DNA from: Ilyonectria destructans
Lineage: Eukaryota > Ascomycota > Sordariomycetes > Hypocreales > Nectriaceae
Assembly (NCBI GenBank): GCA_020740775.1
Contig: JAHEWK010000002.1
Coordinates: forward strand, 1,922,001-1,986,000
Length of the DNA stretch: 64,000 nt
Reading direction: 5' to 3'
Both the position numbers and the translations under genes were made by a program. Shown in pieces: positions 1 to 11,762 of this stretch. The notes below the pieces were generated by a model. The model saw nothing but the letters and a program-made list of their open reading frames with translations, was not told where the DNA came from and made no database searches. Each line of letters starts with the position of its first letter. Position 1 is the stretch's first letter.

Positions 1-3000
1 GGTACAGCAAAGCAGGCAACATTGCGACACGCCGAGCACTCACCGAGGCCCCAAGGTTCAGACCATGGTGTTTTCGGCGGTAGCAGTCGAGTAGTGTAAC
101 TCTGGCGACTTTGCCGCACTCTGCGGTTCATGCTTTCGAGGGGTCGCGACTGGCTGGAGGCGCCCAACGAGGCCGACGATGCTGCCACAGCGTCACATTC
201 AACCACTGTCGGCCTCTCGTGCTTCACACCCTCCGCCGCAGCGCAGCCATACACGCTGGGAATCGCCCACCCACCGTGGCTGGCAACTGCGGGGTTTGGG
301 TTTGGGGCCGTTCGGGAGGCTGCTTGGGAGGAGGGATGGCGATCAACTGACAGGAAAGCTGCAAGCTACCTGAGCTACTACGCAGTGCTACCGCGAGCTA
401 CCACCAGGATCGTCGTCGTCGTCATTGCGGGAGGGGAAATGCTCCCTCCGGCTTCACGCGGAAGCTGTTTGGTTTTGGGCCCGGGCCGGCTGTTGATGAG
501 AAGCGTTTTCATTGCGGGCGTGGCCAGCGCTGTACGTTGATTATGCCCTCTACTCACTGGCGGGCAGAGCAGCAAGTCGTCGATTAGCGGGGAGGCGTGC
601 ATGCGTCGTTGCGAGAGTGGAGGCGAGAGTGGAGGGCGAGAGCTGGCTGGATTCACGGCCAGCCCCAATTGTTGGCCATGACGGAAGCCCTTTGGGAGGA
701 CAAAGAGGGGAGGACAGGGAGGACAGGGAGGACAGGCACGACAAATCGGCGCGATGAGAATGGCTCCGCGGGTCTGGTGGGGATTCGGCTGCATCCACGC
801 CAGGGTGTCAGAATTGGTGGTGGAATGAATGTCCGACTCGACAAATGCCAGCCGACGAGTAAAAGGCAAGGCTGCCGACGGCCCCTGCTTGAGCCGAAGT
901 GACATCCATCCAGTCGGAGAAAGATTTCTGACCATCTGTGGTGGTTATGGTCCATGGATGCAACGGCTGAATGCTTGATGCTTGATGCTGGCTCATGCAG
1001 TCAAGACACGCCAGAAACACCCAAGCAACCTCCATCTTCTCACAGTGCAACCGAACAACCCCCATCCATCACGGCCATCAGATCCATCACCACAAAAACC
1101 GCCCACAGTCCACGCCACCAACGCCCGCTGGTGCCGCTCCTCGAGTTCATCCATTCAAACCGGGGCATCCCCCAGCAAAAGCTTCCAGGCCCCCAGCTGA
1201 AGCCCGGTGCCGGGCCGGGGCGGGCTCTAAAGGAGTTTTGTCGCGGGCTTGCAGGTCTGGAAGATGCATGTTTGCTTTTGGCACGGGGGCTTGCAGATGT
1301 GTTGCAATTCTGCATGATTGGCGTACTGCAGGAGGTGCTGATAATGCCATGTGTTCAGATGGACATGTGTTTGTGTCGCAGATATCTACCATTGGAGTGT
1401 ATCAAAGTTGGTGAGCAGATACCAGAATCTCAACTTCAATTGCTATCAGCGGCACGCTAGTGACACAACTCAGTCAATGGACCCAACAAAAGGGACGAAC
1501 GAACAAGCATCACCCAGCAACAGCAGCAGCAGCATCAAGCCGCATCAATGCCTCCACACGCGGCTCATTGAATGCGGGCCGTCTCTCCTCAATCAAGTCC
1601 TCTCCACCATTTCCTCCACCTTCAGACTTCACTCCACCAGTCGCTGCTCGGCTCGCCAATATAACGACAGCTCGGCTCGGACCACGCCCCCGAAGTTCCC
1701 CAAGATTTGCTGAAAAACCTGGTTTCCCCGGTCGATACTCCAACGTCCCCGTGTAAGCCACCAGACATGCGATAAAAACCTCGCATCAGCAAAGACGACG
1801 GACTGGATGGATGAGGTGCATCATGTACGGTCCGATCACGCAGCTGCTAGGATACCCCTTGCCAGGAACCAGCTCAAAGGACCATGTCGGTTCCATCAAA
1901 GTTGTACGTAGTGGTACGTAGAAGGAACCATCGAACATTGCTAGGACTGCGCCTCTGAGACAGTTGATACGCTCGGTGACGGAGAAATATGGGTTGTCTA
2001 GACCGAGCCCAGACCGTCCTCCAGCCGTGTCAAAGCCGTCTGAGCCTAAAGCCGCAACACGGCCGTGCTTCGTGAGCATCCTCGGTTATGGGTGGCCATG
2101 GGCTCACTGTTCAGTCGCAACACGTCATGTTGGGGTTGCAAGTCCGGGGACCAAGGTAAAGAGATTGAGATTGCGTGTTTTCGCGTTGGGCTTGGAAACC
2201 CATGTGTTCCGGACATGTATATTCGGCTTCCTAGAGAATGGGATTTTCACCATGGTGTTGTTGTCGGCTACTCAGGGTTTACATGGTAACCCATGGCCAT
2301 GGCCGCATGGCGACAGCACATGGCAGCAATGCATGGCTAGGTGAGCTTGCAGAACAATGACGTCGCTCAACATCAACAACAGAAAAATTGTACGGACATC
2401 CGTGTAGCACAAACACGTCGACTCCATTCCACGGCATTCATAGTCCTGAACCGCCCCGTCTAGACTTCCCGCGACGGCCCAACAAGCCGCTATCCCAGTC
2501 GCGGCTTATTTCTTCGCCAGTGGCTTGCCGCTGTCCTATAGCGTGCCGCCTACAGCAGGCTTCCAGCGTCTACCGCCTACAGTCAGCGGGACGGGGTCCT
2601 AGAACCCCTAGATAGCGTCCATGCCAGGATGCAGCGGAGCTTGGACCATGGTGGGGTTTGATTTGGGGGAGTGGAGGCGGCCCTGTGTAAGTCCGCCCCT
2701 CTGTAAGTCCCCTGTAGTCCCGGTCGGTATGTAAACCCTTCCATGGATAGAGTCGCAATTTCAATGACGCTACTCGTACGGTGAGACAGGTTGGGGCTTC
2801 AACAAGATAGGGAAGACCTCAGGGAGTGAGGATAGAAGATGGAACAACTTGTTAACCTTATTACCCCAACCCCCAAACCTCATCAACTCAACCCCAAATG
2901 TCAGTCCTTGCTCAGCGCCCGTCAACAACGTAATCGGACCTACGTTGGGGGAGACCAGGGAGACGAGGTCAAGATGGCGGCACTTTCGGGGCTTAGCTCG

Positions 3001-3898
3001 TCAGCCTAGGCAAATCTTGCAGTGGAGTGGTTGGACAGGGATGGTCTATGCATGGGCTTGAGTCGACTTGGGTCGATTGGGGGTGGTCAACTTCAAACGC
3101 AAACCAATGCAAGCCTGCAGTTTGTAGGTCTTAGGTGCATGTCAAGTTAGACCGCCGCTATTTGTATTGCCGGTCTTTACGTGGAAATATTATATCATCT
3201 ATCAGTCAATGGAGCTAACATCGGGCTCGGAGCGTCGTTGACCGAGCTAGACCGAGGAACGTCATCGAAAAGATATCAACATTGGAGATTTCGGTCAACA
3301 TCTGGACTGTGGGGAACTTGGTGGTATGATAGAGCACGAGACAAAGTCTGTATGAGAACGAAACAGCATTCATAGGTACTCAAACAAGAGTAAGAGTCAC
3401 CCCATAAATTCTCTATTGGTGCAATAAACAGCTCGCTCCTCAGGGCTGCTCTCGGATAACATGACAAGTCGCCAGATTCCGTCTTGCGTGGCCCAGAATA
3501 GCTCCCAGAACACGTCGGCTTGTACGCCTTCCAAAAAGGGCAAGCCAAAAAGGTTGTCGCTCCTTTTGATTCCCTGTTGACTCCCTGTCTCCTGCTGTTC
3601 TCCGGTTGTAACACCATCTCGAGGAGGCTGGTTGGTCGGCCGGCTTTGGATGTGCGGGAGAGGCACCATGATGGAGTGATTTGACCTGTAGCCCTACCGA
3701 AAACTAACCCATCAGGCGACGCTGATTCAACCCGGGGCTATGATTCGCCCATTTGCCAGGGTCATCATCAAACCCAAGGCTATGTGGCGTTGACTCTCTG
3801 AAAAGACAGGGTCAAGGATGAAGCCGCAACTCCATGTCCGGCGGCCCACTCAACGACTCCACCACCGCCGCATCAGCCTCCTCAACCTCACCCTCATC
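1..3898. other. Gene-poor left flank, no supported gene
   Basis: About 3.9 kb of moderately GC-rich sequence. It has only short, overlapping open frames on both strands, none with a recognisable domain or a consistent exon-intron structure. The longest frames (about 100-185 codons, for example minus strand 378-935) overlap antisense frames of similar length and often lack an ATG start. Local simple features include a GGAGGACAG-type tandem near 706-735. It may be regulatory sequence or untranslated region of a gene beyond the left edge. Confidence 0.5.
706..735. repeat. Short GGAGGACAG tandem repeat
   Basis: About three imperfect copies of a 9-10 nt unit reading GGAGGACAG lie in the non-coding left flank. 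It is a simple minisatellite. No link to a gene is visible. Confidence 0.6.
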
Positions 3899-5023
3899 CT
3901 AAAAGGCGGCCGGGAAGTTGCCGAGCCGGCCTCCATCCACCGTCACCACTGCCCCGTTGGTGTAGGCGCCCGCTCGGGACGCGAGATATAGCAACGTGCC
4001 CGCCATGTCTTGCTCGTCGCCCAACCGCCGCATCGGAACAGCCGCTGCAGGGACGCTCACTGTGCCGCTCGGCGCACCCTCCCCGCCTCTGTAGAGGTCG
4101 ACGATGGGTGCCGACATCTCGCTCGGAAACACTGTTGTCGTCAGTAGAGGACACGACGATATCCGAGGTTACGCGACGGCAAATGAGAGACAATAACAAG
4201 AATCGGACTTACACCCTGGCGCGATACAATTTGCCCTGAATACACCGCCGGGTCAGCCAAGATCTTATAACCGAACAATGCCGCAGAATATCACTCATCC
4301 TCAGTTCAACTAGAATGGAACGGAGGCCTCAATGGTACTTGCCGGATATTCCACTGCGGTAATGCAACGGATAGCTGTTTTGTGGCCAACGTCGCCGCCG
4401 CCTTGCTCTGGCCGTACGCGAACCCTCCAGGTGCCTTCTTGTTGTAGCCCCCAATAGAGCTCGTCACTATTATTTGCGCAGACTGCGGCAAGTTGCCAGC
4501 CTGGTTTCCCTTGTCCAGTAGTTTCAGGAACGTCATGGCTGTGAACCACACGGCTGCTGTGTTGATGGCAAACGGCTGTACATAGGCGTCAAAGTCGTGG
4601 GCCAAGTTTTGGTTTGCCCATTCTTCCAGTGTAGTTTCCGGGGTGATGGGCTTGACCTGAGGTCCAGCGGCGCCTGCGTTGCACACCAAGAGGTTCAAGT
4701 ATCCTGCGTCTTTTTCGACAAGTGCCACCACCTCTTCAAGGCTGCTCTTGTTCGTTACATCGCACTTGACAGGTATCACATTAGGACCGATCGCAGCAGC
4801 TGCTTCTTGGAGGACCTCGAGTCGACGTCCTGCGATGTAGACCTTGGCCGCACCATTGACAGCGAGTGCCTTGGTCATCATGAGTCCGATACCTACTCTT
4901 GTAAGTGATATTCTTAACTGGACAAAGTTACTCACCAGAGCCGCCACCAGTGACTAGAGCTACTAGCCCGTTCACATTAAACAGAGAGTTTGCCTCCAGA
5001 GAGGCGCTCGTGTTGGACGACAT
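3899..5023 (-). CDS. Short-chain dehydrogenase/reductase (SDR), 297 aa
   Basis: An NAD(P)-dependent oxidoreductase of the classical SDR fold; the substrate cannot be told from sequence. Four exons on the minus strand: 5023-4936, 4892-4343, 4235-4213 and 4131-3899, in frame throughout. Visible motifs are the nucleotide-binding TGGGSGIG, split by intron 1, the NAG motif in LLVCNAGAAG, the catalytic Ser in VTSSIGG, Tyr and Lys in YGQSKAA, and the structural NCIAPG motif before the C-terminal part. Intron 2 has a GC-AG donor (GCAAGT). Exon 3 is only 23 nt and encodes part of the NCIAPGL segment. The ATG at 5023 starts a protein of normal length. The gene is divergent from BUD22, 331 bp away. Because a P450, a Zn2Cys6 factor and a type III polyketide synthase follow on the same strand, it may be a tailoring enzyme; that is inference only. 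Confidence 0.88.
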
Positions 5024-5354
5024 GGCACGGTTTCGAGTGCTGTTAAACCACCTGACCTGAACAACTCGAACGAAAACCCGGAAAACTCTGGTTGCAATGT
5101 AAGAAAGAGATAAGAGACGAGCCAAATCTTTACTCATGACGCAGTCCCATCTCCCCGCATCAGCACCCCACCATCGTCAAGTGGGCACGCAAGGATCGGG
5201 AGTCCCAGTTGCGTCCCTAGCCTCGCACTGTGTATGACACCTAAAATAGGAGCAACGCACTGTAATCACTGAATTATCAGCACGGCCTAGAATTCTTTGA
5301 CTTTAATTTTCTGTTCGCATCACAAGTTAGCCGTCCATAGCCAACCACAACCAA
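5024..5354. promoter_or_regulatory. Divergent promoter between SDR and BUD22
   Basis: This 331-bp gap separates two start codons pointing away from each other and must hold both promoters and both 5' untranslated regions. No clear TATA box was seen. Confidence 0.6.
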
Positions 5355-6670
5355 ATGTCTAAACGAAAGCGCTCCGGCGAGCCTAGCTTGCAAGAACTGC
5401 TCAACAAACACTCGGACGACATCTCCCGCGCCCTCAAGGCGGCCAAAGGCTTTGAGCGCCAACGTCTCAGCAAGCGTGTCCGCGAGAATGGCATCACGCC
5501 TGACAAGAAGGAGCGGCTAGATCGCGAGATTACTGTCCTCAAGGTAATGATACAGTCGCTTTGAAGTACAATTGACTAACCAATCAGTCGCTCGACCTCC
5601 ACCAGACCGCTCGCGCCCACATGCACGCATCCCTCCTCAAGATCAAGTCCATTGCCGAATCCGAAAACCTCCCCGAAGACCTCCGCCGCGGCCTCGCCAA
5701 ACCAGACCTTTCGGAAGAGGAGCGCGTCGCCCTTCATAATGTCACGAGTGGACTGTATAACCGCGATCAGGTCAGGCAGGCTGTTGATCGTGCCATCGCA
5801 GCTGTCTGCGAGATCCTCAACGTGCCCGTCCCCCAAAAGGGCAAGCGTGTGCGCAAGGGCAAGCAAGAGAAGGAAGAAGATCAAATACCCAAGGTGGAAG
5901 AGGTGGAAAAGGTGGATGAAGATGACGTGATGGAGTCAGTGGAGGAGGCCGATGATGAATCAGAATTCCAAGGTTTCTCCGACGAGCCTGGCCCAGAGCT
6001 TGACAGCGAGGAAGAGGCTGCCGAAGAGGATGAATTCTCCAAATACGACCACCTATTGGGTAGCTCCTCTGACGAAGACGAAGACTTTGACGATGAGCGG
6101 TTCGAACGGTTCAAAGGAAAGGAAAAGGTCAACCTCGACGACATTTCTCTCTCCGGCTCAGGCGCCGACTCCGACTCGGAAGATGAAGAATCCTCCGGCT
6201 CACCCTCACCACCACCCGCAAAGAAGAAAAAGGAAAGGTCTACAGTGCCCGCCCGTCCTACCGGCTCTACGTTCCTCCCATCCCTCATGGGCGGCTACAT
6301 CTCCGGCTCCGAGTCGGCCTCGGACGTCGACGTCGCACCGGCCAAGAAGCGCCGCGGCCAGCGCCAACGCCAGGCCATCTGGGAGAAGAAGTTTGGCGAA
6401 AAGGCCAAGCACCTGCAGAACCCCGTCAAACCCCAGGGCGGTCGAGATTCGGGCTGGGACATGAAGCGTGGAGCCGTCGAGGGCGGGCCGTGGAAGAAGG
6501 GAATTCGAAACCCGCTCATGCGCCAGGGTGCGTCGACCGAGGAGGCACCTAAACCGCCGCCAAAGAAGGATGACGAGGGTGTGTTGCATCCCAGTTGGGA
6601 GGCGATGAAGAAGGCCAAGGACGCGCAAAAGACGGCGTCATTTGCGGGATCCAAGATTACATTTGACTGA
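5355..6670 (+). CDS. BUD22: Bud22-family ribosome biogenesis protein, 423 aa
   Basis: Bud22/SRFBP1-family protein, nucleolar, needed for 18S rRNA maturation and 40S subunit production in yeast. Two exons, 5355-5543 and 5588-6670, separated by a 44-nt GTAATG...CAG intron; joined CDS is 424 codons. The N-terminal third is helical and basic (the MSKRKRSGEPSLQELLNKH region, then the QAVDRAIAAV segment). The middle is a long run of Asp/Glu/Ser acidic tracts. The C-terminal block is conserved in the family: QRQRQAIWEKKFGEKAKHL, RDSGWD and LHPSWEAMKKAKDAQ. The last exon ends 33 bp from the stop codon of the convergent P450 gene, so the 3' untranslated regions almost certainly overlap. This is a housekeeping gene sitting inside the putative metabolite cluster. 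Confidence 0.9.
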
Positions 6671-6703
6671 TCATGCATGAGATACCAAGATAGCAACTAT
6701 TCA

Positions 6704-8251
6704 TTAATCCGTCTCGTCTTGCTTCAGCCTGCATTGTACATATACAGGTAGTCCACCCTCCATGGGTAACGTTAAGCTGCTTTTACTCACCCTCTCACCC
6801 TCAAACGCTGGGACAAAGTCAAACTCATCCACCAGTCGAGCGAGTACCTGCACCGCGACCAACTCGGCCATGCGCTTACCCAGGCAGATACGCGGCCCGC
6901 CGTTGAAGACGGGAAACTCGGCAGCAGAGCGCTGCGTCACTCCGGTGCCGTCCTCCGTCAGCCACCGCTCCGGCCGGAAGTCGTCGGCGTCCGGGCCCCA
7001 CGTGTCGCGGGAACGGTTCATGGCCCAGGCGCACCAGACGACGATGGCATTGCGGGGGAGGGCTGTACCGTCAGGGAGCGTGGTTGCTTGTTGGGCCTGC
7101 TTGATCTCGAACGGGATGGGAGGGTAGAGACGGAGGGATTCGTAAAACACAGCTAGGGCGTAAGGGAGTTTGATGGGTGTGAGGTTATCTGAGTCGAGAC
7201 CGGATCCTTCGAGGCCTTGGATCGACTTGCGGAGCGTGGATGCCACGTCTGGATGCTTCATGAGGAGGTACAGAGTCCAAGTCAAGGCCTGAGCAACGGT
7301 ATCTCGGCCGGCGGAGAGATAATTGAGTGCTGCATCGGCGACAAGGGTCTCGTCACCGATCGAATCCAGCAACGACTGTATCAAGCTACCCGGCATCTCA
7401 GATCGGCTCTCTTTGCCAGCGGCGCGGTCAGACACAGCACTGGCGACGATACGTCGGCCGTAGTCCTTGACAATAGCAACAGATCGCCGCAGCCGAGTCC
7501 CTGTGATAAACTCGGTAAGGAACCACAGAGGGTTCTGGAAGCGTTCGCAGGTGGCGCCCGAGGCGTGTTCAAAAGCCAGTGTGAAATCGTCATCCGCATG
7601 CATGTCCATGTTGTACGCCATCCGGCCCATCAACTGAGTAGTCACCTCATGAACTACAGCCTGCAAATCCACAAGCTCAGAGCCGCGAGCCTTGTCTGCC
7701 AAAACAGCAACAGCCTGGCCCAAGTACTCTGGCAGCTCAACACTCGTCAACGCACGTAGCGTCGGCGTGGCAAGAAACCGAAGCCCGGCCTTGCGCTGCA
7801 GCCGCCACAGCTCGCCGTCGACGTTGATGATCCCATGGCCGAAGAGGTCCCACGAGCGCTGCTTGAAGAAGTCGCCCTTCTCAAAGATGCCCTCGTTGCG
7901 GAGGACAAAGTCGAGGTTGCGCGGGTCGCTGATGATGACGCCCGGTGGAAGTGAGGGGACGGAAATTTCCAGCGTCTCATAACCAAAGAGCCGCTCGCAC
8001 TTGGCGAACCACGAAAATAGGCGCTGGCGAGGTTGGAGGAAGATAATCCCGTTGCCGACAAACGGGAAGGTATTGGGAGGTTTCCTAGCAAGGTGAGTGT
8101 CTGTCTCCAGTCACCCGTTGACGTAGATTTACCTGAGTGCTACCCCATTGCGGGTGATCTGTTGTGTTGCTTTGACCCGTACAATTAGGGCTATTGCGGC
8201 GGACACGGCAAAAAGCAAAGCTACTCGCGCGTCGATAAGGAAAAAGGCCAT
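6704..8251 (-). CDS. Cytochrome P450, CYP52/CYP539-like, 499 aa
   Basis: A membrane-anchored heme monooxygenase. Two exons, 8251-8133 and 8084-6704, joined across a 48-nt intron; 500 codons with stop. The first exon encodes an N-terminal hydrophobic anchor (around residues 5-25). Further motifs are the I-helix AGRDTVA (about residues 298-304), ExxR as ESLR (about 355-358), RPERW (about 410) and the heme-binding FNGGPRICLGKR with Cys near residue 440. The FNGGPRICLG form and the KGDFFKQRSWDLFGHGIINV segment are typical of the fungal CYP52/CYP539 families, many of which hydroxylate fatty acids or alkanes. The actual substrate is not shown. It lies 220 bp downstream of a Zn2Cys6 factor on the same strand and near a type III polyketide synthase, which uses fatty acyl starters, so a linked pathway is possible. 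Confidence 0.92.
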
Positions 8252-8471
8252 GGTGGTGACACTTTGTGATGACGAAGATGATGGCTGAGTCCAAACACAA
8301 CAGGTTGGAGATGATACTGTGTGGATTGTGTGACACACTGTAAGAACCAGACTGTTTCACAATGCTTAGCCATCGGCTCATATTTAGAGATTATCTACGC
8401 CATCAAGGCCTTATCAACCCACAGGCTCTTTCTTGACCAAGGTTGCCCGTGCCCCATTCCCAAGCCATTCG

Positions 8472-11400
8472 TTAATACATTTCCTTAAAATGTGGAAATA
8501 CCGTCCCATCCGTCCCATACATGTTTGGTGCCTCTGATGTCGACATCTCACTATTCGAGGCAGGTACTTGTTCTTCACTGCCGAATTGGAACCCATTCAA
8601 CCCCACGTATCCTTCAAAAATCCGTGACATTTCCGCTTGGATCCTAGATCCATTCTGAGCCATCGAGTCAGGCGTCGCGGCCTGTGACTGGCTCACCATG
8701 GACGGTTTCCGGAATGGTCGTCCGCCCCTAGGATCTACATGACCTCGAGCAAGTCCAATCATCCCCAACGCTGCCGTTGACTGCGGATCGTCCTCTGGAT
8801 TTAGCCCAAATCGAGGTGCGACATCCTTGAGAGATCGAATGGTTCGCCAGAGACGTTGCGATGCCCAACTCTTGGCAGAAAGATCCTTGACCAACTCGAG
8901 CGCCATGTAAAACTCTTCTCGGCAGGCGGCGCTGAAGCGGACGGGTGCATGTACCGAGGCGAGGAATACAACAGCAATAGCTGAAGTCAAAAACTGATGA
9001 TAAAACACCTGAACCCGTCGATATAGATTTGTCGTGTTGTTCAGATGACTGAGATATCGAATCGTATCCTTGGCAATGTCCACAACGCGTTGCGATTGCA
9101 CCGGATTCGACATGATGCTCGTTGCGCTATGTAGCACGGGTGTATATAGCCAGACTCGCATCTAAATTGTCAGCATAGTCAATGTCAATAATTAGCCTGA
9201 GACTCACCTGGTTAAGTCGAAGGTATGTCCAGATCCTGAGACGCTGGAGGTTGTAGGAAGGTGTCGACGTCATGTTCTTGTCCTTGCCCCAATTCCGGAC
9301 CTTGACCTCTTCGGGAACGATTTCATACCATCCAAGGATTTCTTGATCCAAGTTTTCAAGCTCTTCTTGTCGCAAGTCTCGTGCAAGAACGGGACCGAAA
9401 TGTGATACCTGCCGCCAGACCTTTGCTCCTATTCTGGAGTAGGTAATCATGGCTACCAAATATGGATGTTCATCCTAAACCATTAGCTAGGACCTTGTCA
9501 ATATGCACTCGACGTACCGGAAAGGGAAGTTCCACATCAATCTCTTCATCTTGGACAACATAGGGTAGACCTGTTCCGAAAGCCCATCGTCGATCCAGCA
9601 CATAGGCTGACCAGAAACTGTTGAGTGCATTCCTGCGCTCATCCTCATCTTGAATCTTCACCAAGCCCATCCTTTGGTGGATGCCCAACTCCAGACACAA
9701 GCGCGCAACCTGGCCCATCACCCGCCAAGCTAGAACTTCGTCGTTGGACAAGAACCGGTAGCCCGCGACAAGCGCCAACAAGGGAAGAGTCGAGACGTCA
9801 GCTGCCTCGGCCATGAGTTTCCGATTGAGCACCATTTCCATGCTGTCATATATTCGGATTGCCTTTTCGCTGTGTCCATGCTCTTCGACAACGAGGGCAC
9901 AACACATGACAATCTTCAACTGCAGTGTCTTCTCATCGTTGATCAGCTCCGTGGGATTTTGATGCCGGATCGTATCCAAGAAGGACGCGAGACCTTTGGC
10001 GTGTGCTATCACAGTCTGGACGTTGAGAACAGGGTACATGATGCCAATCTCCTCCTCGTGAAGGCGGCATAACCGAACCATTTCGTCCTTGTCAAACTCG
10101 AGAAGTGGGTCGGCGGGGCGGTTCATCATCTGCATACCCATATCCTCAGTTGGGTGGCCATTATCATCAGCTTCATCGATGCCTCTGTATCCCATGTTGG
10201 AAATGGTATTGTTGGCGACGTCGAGACTAAACGCCATGCTGGTGGGTCCTCGGAACGCGCCGTACTTGGAGTGTGAGGCATCACGGTTAAGTGAGCTCGA
10301 GCTCTGGGAGGGCGACGGAGCAACGGTTGATGTGCCTATGGGCAAAGCCCGGTCCCCTAGCGAAGCAATGCGGTTCGGTTCGGATTGAAGGGCCTTGACT
10401 GTTTGATGGAGCCAGCCGACCTCTTCTTGCAGGCGACCAATCTGATTGGTAACATGCTTGAAGTCATCCGAGTCTTTGAAGCTGTTGGAGCAGCAATTTG
10501 GGGCGTACAGGCAGGCTAGGTTGAGGTTGCCACACCGTTGGCATGGTGTCTCGCCGTTGCATTTGATTTTGCGTCGTTTACATTCGTTACTGTGGGGATC
10601 AGCAAGGACTCGTAGTGGGAGATGAGTTTGATGCAGGGGATGTGATGGTTGGTGCTGAATAGAGGCAACTCACCAAGCGATGGAGATATACTGTGTCGTC
10701 GAGGAAGTCGAGAATGTTAGCCAGGATGTAACTTGTGGAGATGGGTGGGGGTTGAGGCATGTGGTGATGTGCGACGCGATGCGAGATGAGTGTTGTTGAG
10801 GAGACCCGAGGGGACGGATAGATGATGTTGTGTAACCTGAGCAGCGACAAGCAAAGGAGGAACCTGAATCGAATCATGGCTCACTCTGCTGTCATCATCC
10901 CCGCGTTCCGTCCAACGTGGACTCATCTCATGTCGCGTCGCATACCAATCCTAGCCAGCACCGACTCGGGAAAACACCACGATGCGTCACGACGATAAAA
11001 GCCTCCAACACAATGGAACAACGGCAGCGATGGACTCACCCGATTCCTCTTGCTGCGCGTCTGCTTGGACGCACTCCCGTCATCGATGGACTTCCTCTTG
11101 TTGGCATTGGACGCCGACACGCTCCGGGCGGAATTGTCTCCGACAGACGCGGAACCTGGGCTCTGGTGGTTCTGGGGTTGCGGCGTTGAGTCGTAGGCGG
11201 CGGCAGCGGCAGCACCGGCGGCTGAGACACCCACAACACCTCCGGCTCCGGGCCCGACGACGCCGGACGCGCTCGGGCTCAGGGCCACGGGCGCCTGCGA
11301 CAGGTAGCGCAGGTCGCTCACCTGGGTTTCGATCTGCTCCATGGTGCCAAATGGGCCATCCGCTTCGGGCGCGTGGACGGGTGCGTGTGCGAGATGGCCG

Positions 11401-11762
11401 CCATCATATGGCATCACAGGGTCAGGGTCAGCCACTGGCCGGCGCTGAGGGAGCCAGGTGCCAGAGGGCGGGTGCCGATACGCGCCAGCCACGTGACCGC
11501 CAACGACACCCGGGAACGGGCCTGGATCCCCCGTACCCACAGCACCCGGCGGCAGTCCATCAGCGCCAACACCGCCAGCTACAGGGCCAACTCCGCCAAC
11601 TCCACCACCAACTCCTCCGCCAACACCCCCAGCACCTCCCCCTAGCCCCCCAGGTCCCAGCGGGATGCGTCCGCCAGGTCCAGCTCCGAAGCCACCGGCA
11701 CCCGCACCGCCAAACGCTTGATAATAGCCCGCCAGCGCGGCCGCCGTTTCTGCTTCGCCCGC
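8472..11762 (-). CDS. Zn2Cys6 fungal transcription factor (5' end unresolved)
   Basis: A binuclear zinc cluster regulator with a fungal-specific transcription factor domain. Coding exons found: at least 11762-11040, then 10690-10674, 10589-9518, 9474-9208 and 9161-8472 (923 codons). Order in the protein: a Gly/Ala/Pro-rich N-terminal region; a basic segment (KQTRSKRNR) leading into the zinc cluster (ACNECKRRKIKCNGETPCQR and CGNLNLAC); a coiled-coil-like linker (residues LQEEVGWL); then the regulatory domain with WAFGTGLPYVVQDEEIDVE. Exon 2 has only 17 nt, and the first zinc-binding Cys codon is split by an 84-nt intron. Intron 1 is long (349 nt). The reading frame upstream of 11762 is closed by TAG and no in-frame ATG exists until well inside the exon, so a further 5' exon must lie upstream. 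The gene sits next to a P450 and near a type III polyketide synthase, and may regulate them. I do not recognise a named orthologue. Confidence 0.85.

Noticed and set aside
378..935. 185-codon minus-strand frame at the left edge
   Set aside because: It overlaps plus-strand frames of similar length and its sequence is low complexity (Cys-Pro-Pro repeats from the GGAGGACAG tandem).
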